Made by a program: the position numbers and the translations under genes. A DNA stretch of 10,048 nucleotides, taken from the NCBI GenBank assembly GCA_003161205.1, contig PMOU01000445.1, positions 7,712 through 17,759 on the forward strand. Reading direction: 5' to 3'. Positions 1 through 5,912 of this stretch are shown here, one piece after another. The notes beneath the pieces are model-generated. The model saw nothing but the letters and a program-made list of their open reading frames with translations. It did no database searches and was not told the DNA's origin. The stretch's first letter is position 1. Every line of letters starts with the position of its first letter. This DNA comes from Actinomycetota bacterium (GTDB taxonomy: Bacteria; Actinomycetota; Actinomycetes; Streptosporangiales; Streptosporangiaceae).

Positions 1-72
1 GGCGGGATCACGCCCTACCTGGACCGCACCGGGATCGCGGAAAAGGTGACCGGCACCCGCTTCCGCCTCTAG
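1..72 (+). CDS. C-terminal end of an unidentified plus-strand gene
   Basis: Frame 1 is open from the window edge to a TAG at 70-72 and encodes the last 23 residues of a protein ending in KVTGTRFRL. Nearly every codon has G or C in the third position, as in the genes of the minus-strand cluster, which supports real coding despite the short length. The gene is convergent with the cluster, so it marks the end of that transcription unit. I do not recognise the family from this tail and assign no function. Confidence 0.5.
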   Translation, partial: GGITPYLDRTGIAEKVTGTRFRL

Positions 73-209
73 CTCCCAGCAGGGCCCGCGCCCGCTTCCG
101 CTAAGACGTTGATGACGGTCACATTCGGCCCGCACAGGGTGGCAATGTCTTTGGGGTCCGATGTGAGCACGGTAACTGGGCCGTGGTCGCCGTCTCGCGT
201 GCCCGTCAG
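69..209 (-). pseudogene. Probable C-terminal remnant of a PIN-domain (VapC-like) protein
   Basis: On the minus strand the frame ending at the TAG at 69-71 reads GPVTVLTSDPKDIATLCG (about 129-182) and then NVTVINV. This resembles the C-terminal end of actinobacterial PIN-domain ribonucleases, where a hydrophobic strand is followed by TSDPxDhxxL and a final valine-rich strand. No start codon or N-terminal PIN acidic residues can be found upstream, because the frame runs antiphase into gshB at 245. The rest of the domain is therefore missing. Third positions are noticeably less GC-rich than in the neighbouring genes (for example ACA, AAA, ATT, AAT, TTA), consistent with a separate origin or decay. 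The 5' limit is approximate. The recognition rests on one motif only, so it could be a chance resemblance. Confidence 0.42.
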
Positions 210-244
210 CGCGGCCGGTGATCCACGATGCGGCGCACGCGCGG

Positions 245-1243
245 TCACGGGGTTCTCGAGCGGCCCGCACCGAGGGCGTGGCATCTCTGCTCGAAGTGCT
301 CGATGATGAGCTGGGCGAGGCTGGTGCCGCAGCTGGCGTCGATCTCGCGAACCCCGGTGGGGCTGGTGACGTTGATCTCGGTGAGACGGTCGCCGATGAC
401 GTCGATGCCGGCCAGGACGATGCCCAGCCGGGTGAGTTCCGGGCGCAGGATGTCGCAGATTTCCTTGTCTCGCGGGCTGACGCTGTCGGCGACCACAGCG
501 GCCCCGGCCGCCATGTTGCAGCGGAACTCGCCGGCCACGGCTACCCTGCGGATCACGCCCACGGGTTCGCCGCCCAGGACGATGACCCGCCGGTCGCCCT
601 CCGCGGCTGCGGGCACCCAGCGCTGGAGGATCACCTGGCGGCGCCCCCGGTCCGTCGAGATCTCCAGCGCGGAACGCAGGTTCAGGTCGCCGGGGCGCAG
701 CAGGAGGATGCCGCGGCCGCCCATCGCGTCCGTCGGCTTGAGTACGGCCTGCCCCCACTCACCCACGGTGGCGGCCAGTTCCCGCAGGTCGGCGCTGATC
801 AGCGTGTCAGGAATCAGTTCCCTGAAGCGCAGCGTGAACAGCTTCTCGTTGGCTTCACGCAGTCCCGCGGGGGCGTTGACCAGCAGCGTGTGCCGTGGGT
901 TGACGTAGTCGAGCAGGTACGTGGCACGCAGGTACATGTCATCGACGGGCGGGTCGGTCCGCATCAGGACCGCGTCGGCCCGGTCCAGGACCATGTCCTC
1001 GGGCGCCCCGGCTCGCCACCAGTCCGCCGGTGCCCGCCAGTGGCCATCGACCAGGCGGGCCGGGGTGACCTCCAGCGGCTGGCAGCGGGCGTGCGCCCGG
1101 CCGTCCCGGACGCTGAGATCCGCCGCCGTCGTCACCAGGATGCGGTGCCCGCGCCGCTGGGCGGCCTCCATCAGGGCGACGCTGGTGTCGTGCCCGGGCA
1201 GCAGGGAGGGGATCGGGTCGGCGATGACGACGATGGTGAGCAT
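245..1243 (-). CDS. gshB: Glutathione synthetase (ATP-grasp)
   Basis: Predicted to join gamma-glutamylcysteine and glycine with ATP to make glutathione in the cytoplasm. The 332-residue product is close to the roughly 315 of E. coli GshB and collinear with it: N-terminal IVVIADPIPSLLPGHDTS (4-21), MRTDPPVDDMYLRATY (94-109), NAPAGLREANEKLFT (123-137), the ATP-grasp glycine loop LKPTDAMGGRGI (168-179) and the metal/substrate signature TEINVTSPTGVREID (288-302). I chose the ATG at 1243 because its first residues align with the family start and a GGTGAG sequence sits just upstream; GTGs at 1252 and 1255 are in-frame alternatives. It begins 5 nt after the preceding gene's stop. Its place at the end of a monooxygenase/GST operon suggests that it supplies glutathione for epoxide conjugation. 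No gshA, needed for the previous step, is in the window. Confidence 0.93.
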   Translation of the reverse strand: MLTIVVIADPIPSLLPGHDTSVALMEAAQRRGHRILVTTAADLSVRDGRAHARCQPLEVTPARLVDGHWRAPADWWRAGAPEDMVLDRADAVLMRTDPPVDDMYLRATYLLDYVNPRHTLLVNAPAGLREANEKLFTLRFRELIPDTLISADLRELAATVGEWGQAVLKPTDAMGGRGILLLRPGDLNLRSALEISTDRGRRQVILQRWVPAAAEGDRRVIVLGGEPVGVIRRVAVAGEFRCNMAAGAAVVADSVSPRDKEICDILRPELTRLGIVLAGIDVIGDRLTEINVTSPTGVREIDASCGTSLAQLIIEHFEQRCHALGAGRSRTP

Positions 1244-1248
1244 CGGTC

Positions 1249-2721
1249 TCACCACCCTAGGTCGCTAGGTTCGCCGGGCCCGCTGGCGTAACCGCCCATC
1301 CAGGCCGCCGGGAGAAGAGCGTCGTGCAGAGCGGTCATCGGCGTTGCCTCCTGCAGGATCACCGCTTGCGGCAGCCCGGCCGCGGCCAGCTCGTCGTCAT
1401 CGAGCCCCCATACGCAGGCTATGGCGTCGGCGTACCGCGGGTGCGGCAACGTGCCTGCCAGTTCGGCAGGTGAGCGCCAGGTGACGACGGTCAGGACCGG
1501 TCCGAGGGGTGCCCCGGCGGCGGTGCCCCGGGTATGCGAACCAGCCCCGTCTCGCATCGCCCCGGCCGTGACCACTGTCGGCGGCAGCAGCCAGCCCATC
1601 CGGTGGGCCGCATCATCGGGGACGGTCCCGCCGCGCAGCACGCGTGCTCCTGCCGCCTGGAGGGCAGCGACCTGGCTGAGGGCCCGGGTACGCAGCGGCT
1701 CGGTCGGCAGGGGGGCGGCCGGGCAGCCAGGCAGCCGGGCCAGCACCGCGTCCACCACCTGGCCGGCCGCCTCGGCCTGCACCGAGAGCAACGGCAGGTT
1801 CAGCAGGCCTCCGGTACTGTGCACGCGCAGCGCGTCGGTGACCGCGGCGGCGACCCGGTCGGGGTCTGCGCCGCGCCCGGCGAGGACGACGTTGCCGCCG
1901 GCCCGCAGGCAATGTAGCCGGGTGCCGGTTACCTTCACCGCCCGGGCCGCCTGGTCCAGGGTGCGGTCACCGGCCCGGACGTGCAGCGCGGCCAGGTCAT
2001 GGGTACTGGCGAGCGCCGCCCCGGTGTCTACCCCGGTGCCCTGCACGATGTTGATCACTCCCGGCGGGAAGCCCAGGTGGGTGGCCAGGTGAGCGAACGC
2101 TACGGCGGACATCGGCGCGCGCAGGGAGGGCTTGACCACTACTGTCCGCCCGGCCAGCAGGTCCGGCAGGACGCTGCAGACAACCTCGGCGAACGGCAGG
2201 CCCCAGGACAGGATGTGCCCGCCCACCCGGCCGACTGGCTCGTGGCCGGCATCCTCGGCATCCTCGGCATCCCTGGCCCGGGTCGCGAGCAGGATGCGGG
2301 CCAGGCGGGTCACGGCGGCGACGGCGGCGCGGGAGTCCGCTGAGGCCAAGCCGGTCTCCAGCGACTGGAGCTGAGCCAGCGGCCCGGCCAGGAACTCCAG
2401 CCGGTCCACGAGCTGGGTCAGCAGACGATGACGCATGTCGCCGTCGGAACTCCAGGGCCTGGTTGCGGCCCGGGCCGCGGTCACCGCCCGGGCGACGTCG
2501 AACCGGCTCGACAGCGGAACGACAGTGCTCACGGTGCTGTCCAGGGGATTGCGGATCTCGAACTCAAACGGCGCGGCTGGGAACTGCCAGCGGCCGCCGA
2601 TGAGATTGCGCGCGTAGTGCTCGTCGCCTGGCAGGGCGACCCCGGACGGGAGCGCGGGAAGCGGGACGGCGGGCAGCGGGGCGGCGGGAGCCAGGTCTGG
2701 CAGGGCGTGCGCGTTGGTCAT
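1249..2721 (-). CDS. Aldehyde dehydrogenase-fold protein lacking catalytic residues (probable pseudoenzyme)
   Basis: A 490-residue protein with ALDH-superfamily architecture: an NLIGGRW start motif (about 39-45), an RNPLD motif (57-61), the cofactor lysine in VVVKPS (K197) with an LGFPPGVINIVQGTG stretch after it, and LGPVLTVV (406-413). The catalytic positions differ from the family. The oxyanion Asn of the WN motif is Gly174 (SWGLPF), the general base Glu of ELGG is Arg273 (RAGG), and the nucleophilic Cys 34 residues later is Leu307 (STGGLLN). The Glu of the E-x-F-G-P motif is Ala404. The frame is intact over its whole length, so this is not simple decay. The N-terminus carries a Pro/Ala/Leu-rich extension (about 9-31). 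I chose ATG 2721, 5 nt after the isoF stop; GTG 2730, overlapping that stop, would add three residues. Dehydrogenase activity is unlikely. A structural or regulatory role is possible but unproven. Confidence 0.85.
   Translation of the reverse strand: MTNAHALPDLAPAAPLPAVPLPALPSGVALPGDEHYARNLIGGRWQFPAAPFEFEIRNPLDSTVSTVVPLSSRFDVARAVTAARAATRPWSSDGDMRHRLLTQLVDRLEFLAGPLAQLQSLETGLASADSRAAVAAVTRLARILLATRARDAEDAEDAGHEPVGRVGGHILSWGLPFAEVVCSVLPDLLAGRTVVVKPSLRAPMSAVAFAHLATHLGFPPGVINIVQGTGVDTGAALASTHDLAALHVRAGDRTLDQAARAVKVTGTRLHCLRAGGNVVLAGRGADPDRVAAAVTDALRVHSTGGLLNLPLLSVQAEAAGQVVDAVLARLPGCPAAPLPTEPLRTRALSQVAALQAAGARVLRGGTVPDDAAHRMGWLLPPTVVTAGAMRDGAGSHTRGTAAGAPLGPVLTVVTWRSPAELAGTLPHPRYADAIACVWGLDDDELAAAGLPQAVILQEATPMTALHDALLPAAWMGGYASGPGEPSDLGW
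2248..2274 (-). repeat. 9-bp tandem repeat inside the ALDH-like gene
   Basis: On the plus strand the unit ggcatcctc occurs twice perfectly and a third time with the last two bases swapped. It encodes the acidic repeat DAEDAEDAG in a surface-loop-like region of the catalytically altered ALDH homologue. It looks like a small in-frame slippage expansion with no function of its own. Confidence 0.7.
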
Positions 2722-2726
2722 TGTTC

Positions 2727-3851
2727 TCACGTCCAGAAACGGTCGAAGAAGACTCGGTCGGCGGCTGCGCGTCCCGTCCGGACCAGCGCGGCGAGCAGGG
2801 CGTCGACCATGGCGGCCGGCCCCGCGACGTATACATCGTGGCCGGTCAGGTCACCGTGGTCGGCGGCGACCGCGTCCACCACCAGGCCGGTCCTGACCGG
2901 CCCCCAGCCCGGGTCATGGCCCGGCTTCCCGGCTGCGCCCGTCCCGGTGGTACCACCGGCGGCGCCGGTGATCTCCGCCACCGCGATGACGGCGGCGCCG
3001 CGGCGGCGCAGGCCGTCGAAACGCTCCCGCAGTACCAGGTCAGCGACGCTGCGCGCGCCGTAGTAGAACGACAGCGGCCTGGGGTCGTCCTGCGCCAGGC
3101 AATGCTCGGCGATGGTGAGAACCTGGCCGAGGCCGCTGCCCCCGGCGACGCACACCACGGGCCGGCCCGCCGGGGACTGGGCGTGGGCTCGGCCATAGGG
3201 GCCCTCGACGGTCAGCCGGCTGCCTACGGCCAACCGCTGGAACAGCCACCTGCTGGCCGCACCACCCGGCTTGCTCCGCACCAGCAGCTCCAGCCGGGCC
3301 GACGCAGGCCCGGCCAACCCCGACATGGAGTACGGGCGGCGGGTGCCGTCGGGCATCTCCAGGATGACGAACTGCCCGGCCAGGTAGGGGACGGGCTGGC
3401 CGCAGTCCACCTCCAGGATCATCATGTCCGCGGTCAGCAGGTCGATTCCGGTGACCCGGGACTCGTGCCGCCCCGGGCGCGGCATCTGCTCACCCAGGCG
3501 GCGCAGTCGCGCCTGGCTGCGGAACGCGCAGGCTGCGGTGGGTCGTGACTGGCAGGCCAGGACGCGGTTACCGCGTCTGCGGTCCCGCTCGGTCAGGCCA
3601 GTGGCGTCCGGCCACAAGCTGGTGACGTACCCGGAAAGCAACTGGGCCCGGCACGTCCCGCACCCGCCGCTTGCGCACTCATAGGGCAGATCCCAGCCCG
3701 CCGCCTGTCCGGCGAACAGCACTGTCTCCCCTGGCAGGCAGCTGAACGCGGCTTCATCTTCGCCGTCGGTCACGGTGATGGCATAGTCCTCCGAAGCCCG
3801 CACGCCGTCCGGCCGGGACGGTGCCCGGGTCTGCGCCGGACTGTGGTTCAT
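2727..3851 (-). CDS. isoF: Monooxygenase reductase component (2Fe-2S ferredoxin/FAD/NADH)
   Basis: Transfers electrons from NADH through FAD and a plant-type 2Fe-2S cluster to the Rieske ferredoxin. The 374-residue product has the TmoF/IsoF domain order. An N-terminal ferredoxin domain carries cluster ligands Cys59, Cys64, Cys67 (CASGGCGTC) and Cys100. The FAD domain has RPYS at 172-175. The NAD domain has VAGGSGLGQV (235-244), YVAGPAAMVD (341-350) and a C-terminal FDRF (369-372). The ATG at 3851 overlaps the isoE stop as ATGA, indicating translational coupling; earlier in-frame starts would run back into isoE. It is longer than the roughly 325-340 residues usual for these reductases. The excess is an N-terminal tail of about 20 residues and a Gly/Ala/Thr-rich insertion near 294-318 before the last NAD-binding motif. 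Confidence 0.92.
   Translation of the reverse strand: MNHSPAQTRAPSRPDGVRASEDYAITVTDGEDEAAFSCLPGETVLFAGQAAGWDLPYECASGGCGTCRAQLLSGYVTSLWPDATGLTERDRRRGNRVLACQSRPTAACAFRSQARLRRLGEQMPRPGRHESRVTGIDLLTADMMILEVDCGQPVPYLAGQFVILEMPDGTRRPYSMSGLAGPASARLELLVRSKPGGAASRWLFQRLAVGSRLTVEGPYGRAHAQSPAGRPVVCVAGGSGLGQVLTIAEHCLAQDDPRPLSFYYGARSVADLVLRERFDGLRRRGAAVIAVAEITGAAGGTTGTGAAGKPGHDPGWGPVRTGLVVDAVAADHGDLTGHDVYVAGPAAMVDALLAALVRTGRAAADRVFFDRFWT
2944..2970 (-). repeat. Overlapping palindromes in the isoF insertion
   Basis: CCGGTGGTACCACCGG at 2944-2959 is a perfect 16-bp palindrome. Its right arm also pairs with a further copy of the left arm: CACCGGC (2954-2960), loop GGC, GCCGGTG (2964-2970). Two mutually exclusive hairpins are therefore possible. 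The sequence encodes part of the Gly/Thr/Ala-rich insertion in the NAD domain of IsoF. Such palindromes can arise from repetitive Gly/Thr codons in GC-rich DNA, so a regulatory or mobile origin is only a possibility. Confidence 0.6.
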
Positions 3852-4894
3852 GCCGGGTCCACCGTCAAGCCGACCGGTTCCATGAGTTCCCGCCAGCCTC
3901 GCGTCACGGCGTCGGCGATCTGGGCGCTTGACCGGCCGCCCTCCTGGGCCAGCAGGTCGCTGCCGGCGGCCACCATCGCGTGCCCACGGCTCGCCCATTC
4001 CCGCAGGTGACCTTGGATCACCCCCACGTTAGCGGGATCGGCGTCCGCGAGGAAGCGGAGCAGCGCGCCGGTCCACCGGCGTGATCGCAGCGCGTCCAGC
4101 CACAGATTCTCGGCGATCAGGCTGTCCAGCATCGCTCCGGCCGCAGCGAGCTCATGGCCAAGCTGCTGCAGGAAGAGCAGGTCAGCGATGGGCTTGACGA
4201 CAAGCTGAGTGGCCACCACGGCCCGGTCCCAGTCGAACTCCACCAGCGCCTGCTCGACCGCCTCACGGACTGGCTGCCACCCGGGATTCCCCTCCCAGGT
4301 GGCCCGCTCCCCGGTGCCGAATGTCCGCTCCGGGAATGTCCGCCGTAGCTGGGTCGTGCGATAGGCAATGAGCTGGACGCGCCGTAGCTGGTCGGCGGTC
4401 TGGAACGTTGCGGCGGTGGCGACATAGCTGGTCGGGGCGAGCTGCTGCACGTAGGCGGACAGCATCTGCTCGGCGTGCGCGAGGTACCGGCACGGGGTCA
4501 CCGTGAGGGCGAGGAAATCCAGCGTCTCATCGGGCAGGCTCGCGTCGTGGTTATCCCGGTCGAACTGCTCGAGCAGCCCCTCGACGTAGGTCTCCTGGTC
4601 GTCCTGCATGGCGACGTAGCTGCCATAGGTCACCGCGTCCGGGTCGCGGAAGGCATTCCAGTCGCCGACCGTCAGGCTCATCGCGTCCCGGTGCTCCCGC
4701 AGCCAGCGGTTACCGTGCACGTCGGGTCCGAGTTCGAGCGGGGGCTGTCCGGTGGTGTGGTTAAGCCCGTGGGTGAGGATCTCGTATTCGCTGGGCCGCC
4801 GGCCCAGGTCGCCGAACGCGGTCCAGGTCTTCAGCCGCCGGGTGCGGGGCCTGGTGCCCGTGCTGGGGCTGGCCACCGTAGGTTCCGTCGTCAT
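3848..4894 (-). CDS. isoE: Diiron monooxygenase hydroxylase beta subunit
   Basis: Structural, non-catalytic subunit of the (alpha-beta-gamma)2 hydroxylase. The 348-residue product has the TmoE/IsoE signatures: WTAFGDLGRRPSEYEILTHG at 24-43, a tryptophan/arginine segment followed by RDPD (83-86) and TY (89-90), QDDQE (97-101), then a long helical body with no iron-ligand ExxH pairs, as expected for beta. The ATG at 4894 has a strong AAGGAGA six bases upstream. A further in-frame ATG 25 codons earlier lacks a comparable site and would add a Ser/Thr-rich tail running into the spacer. It follows isoD by 46 nt and overlaps isoF by 4 nt. The beta gene lying fifth, after the coupling protein, is typical of the toluene/alkene/isoprene monooxygenase group. 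Confidence 0.92.
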   Translation of the reverse strand: MTTEPTVASPSTGTRPRTRRLKTWTAFGDLGRRPSEYEILTHGLNHTTGQPPLELGPDVHGNRWLREHRDAMSLTVGDWNAFRDPDAVTYGSYVAMQDDQETYVEGLLEQFDRDNHDASLPDETLDFLALTVTPCRYLAHAEQMLSAYVQQLAPTSYVATAATFQTADQLRRVQLIAYRTTQLRRTFPERTFGTGERATWEGNPGWQPVREAVEQALVEFDWDRAVVATQLVVKPIADLLFLQQLGHELAAAGAMLDSLIAENLWLDALRSRRWTGALLRFLADADPANVGVIQGHLREWASRGHAMVAAGSDLLAQEGGRSSAQIADAVTRGWRELMEPVGLTVDPA

Positions 4895-4900
4895 CGACGT

Positions 4901-4907
4901 TCTCCTT
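4901..4907 (-). promoter_or_regulatory. Shine-Dalgarno site of isoE
   Basis: AAGGAGA on the minus strand, six bases before the ATG at 4894. It is among the strongest ribosome sites in the cluster and decides the isoE start over the in-frame ATG at 4969. Confidence 0.75.
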
Positions 4908-4940
4908 AGCCTCTTCGTGCTGTTTGTGGCGTTCGCCGGG

Positions 4941-5255
4941 TCACTTGTCGTAGAACCAGACGTACTCATCGGTGCGGGTACGCAGCCGGCCCTTGAAAGC
5001 GGGCATGTCGATTTCCAGCGTGGCTAGCTGGACGGGCTGGCCCAGGTGGCGTTCCAGGCTGGCGCGTGTCAGCCGGCAGGTCTGTGCGGTGTGGATGCGC
5101 ACGTAGTCGTCGCGGTCGATCACCAGGACGTCGCGCCCGGGATTGTCGTCGGCGACGGCATCGATGACCGCTTCCGCGAGCGAGCCGGCCCGGACCACGG
5201 GGCCGACCAGGTTCTTATCAACGGCTTCGATGTCGGCTACTTCGAGGACTGCCAT
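4941..5255 (-). CDS. isoD: Monooxygenase coupling/effector protein
   Basis: Small cofactor-free protein that binds the hydroxylase and controls oxygen activation and substrate access, of the MmoB/TmoD family. The 104-residue product is collinear with TmoD: NLVGPVVRAG (15-24), AVIDAVADDNPGRDV (29-43), DRDDYVRI (47-54), RLTRASLERHLGQPV (61-75), LEIDMPAFKG (80-89) and a C-terminal YVWFYDK. The ATG at 5255 has GGAAAGG seven bases upstream. It begins 21 nt after the isoC stop. Length and the NVGP-type segment fit the family well, with no sign of truncation. Confidence 0.92.
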   Translation of the reverse strand: MAVLEVADIEAVDKNLVGPVVRAGSLAEAVIDAVADDNPGRDVLVIDRDDYVRIHTAQTCRLTRASLERHLGQPVQLATLEIDMPAFKGRLRTRTDEYVWFYDK

Positions 5256-5276
5256 GACACGACCTTTCCGTTCTGC

Positions 5277-5621
5277 TTAATGGGCCGCGCTTGAGGCCGC
5301 CACGGCGGTGCGGCTGACCAGCACGGTGCCGTCGCTGATGCGCACTTCGCGGCGCTTGAGGCAGGCGGTCTGCGGATTGATGCCCTGGCCGGTGCGGGCG
5401 TTGAAGACCCACTCGTGCGCGCTGCAGGTCAGCGTGTCTGCCTCCAGCCTCCCCTCGACCAGTGACGAGCTCTGGTGCGGGCAGATCCCGTCGTAGGCCC
5501 GGTACTCGCCGTCCAGGCGGACCAGCAGGATCTCCGCGCCATCGACGTCGTAGGATTCCATCTCGCCATCCCACAGCTCGTCTTCGGCCGCTATCTCGGC
5601 GAAGCCGGCCGCTTCAGTCAC
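5277..5621 (-). CDS. isoC: Rieske-type ferredoxin of the monooxygenase
   Basis: Carries electrons from the reductase to the hydroxylase. The 114-residue product has a complete Rieske 2Fe-2S site: Cys47-Pro-His49 and Cys66-Ser-Ala-His69, with the downstream GINPQTACL segment (80-88) found in TmoC-type ferredoxins. I chose GTG at 5621, giving an N-terminus (GFAEIAAEDELWDGEM) that lines up with TmoC. It overlaps the isoB stop by 8 nt (GTGACTGA), which points to coupling with isoB because no strong ribosome site precedes it. The open frame continues further upstream, but that part only overlaps isoB out of phase. Confidence 0.92.
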   Translation of the reverse strand: MTEAAGFAEIAAEDELWDGEMESYDVDGAEILLVRLDGEYRAYDGICPHQSSSLVEGRLEADTLTCSAHEWVFNARTGQGINPQTACLKRREVRISDGTVLVSRTAVAASSAAH

Positions 5622-5868
5622 GGAACCGCACGTCCAGCCACTGCAGCGGGACCAGGCCGAGCTCACCGAGCGTGGTCGAGGCCGGGACCTTGCGGTCATC
5701 GAGGTAGACGTCGTACCCCTTCGGCGTGGCGGGCCGCGGCAAGCGGCGGCCCACCGTGTGAACCGCGACCTTCTCGGCCACGGTGTCCATGGTGTCGTCG
5801 GTGTCCACCGCGACCAGGTGCGGAACGAAGTCACCGACGAAGCGGCCGGTGATGGGGAACGCTGCCAT
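5614..5868 (-). CDS. isoB: Diiron monooxygenase hydroxylase gamma subunit
   Basis: Small third subunit of the hydroxylase, TmoB/IsoB family. It has 84 residues, the usual size, beginning MAAFPITGRFVGDF, with the family's VAVDTDDTMDTVAEKVAVH segment (19-37), YDVYLDDRKVPASTTLGELG (52-71) and a terminal LQWLDVRF. The ubiquitin-like pattern of alternating strands is consistent with known structures of the group. The start is fixed by AAAGGAG eight bases upstream. It follows isoA after 44 nt and overlaps isoC by 8 nt. A much longer open frame through the same stop is antiphase to isoA and is not used. Confidence 0.92.
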   Translation of the reverse strand: MAAFPITGRFVGDFVPHLVAVDTDDTMDTVAEKVAVHTVGRRLPRPATPKGYDVYLDDRKVPASTTLGELGLVPLQWLDVRFRD

Positions 5869-5876
5869 AGCGCTAT

Positions 5877-5883
5877 CTCCTTT
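5877..5883 (-). promoter_or_regulatory. Shine-Dalgarno site of isoB
   Basis: AAAGGAG on the minus strand, eight bases before the ATG at 5868. It fixes the start of the 84-residue gamma subunit inside a longer open frame. Confidence 0.75.
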
Positions 5884-5912
5884 GACTGTGCCTGCGGTCG
5901 CGCGCGGCCGGG

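Noticed and set aside
82..185. Possible terminator hairpins after gshB
   Set aside because: Only short stems are found (4 bp at 82-93, 5 bp at 168-185 with an 8-nt loop) with no T run on the minus strand; too weak to call.
218..1291. Long plus-strand open frame of 357 codons opposite gshB
   Set aside because: It is a high-GC antisense shadow: gshB on the other strand has continuous family motifs, while this product is low-complexity and matches nothing I recognise.
1249..2730. Calling the second aldehyde dehydrogenase a pseudogene
   Set aside because: The frame is intact for about 490 codons with normal codon bias and tight operon spacing; altered active-site residues suggest a pseudoenzyme and not gene decay.
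2721..3548. Plus-strand open frame of 275 codons opposite isoF
   Set aside because: Antisense shadow composed mainly of Arg/Gly/Ala/Pro; no motif and no ribosome site.
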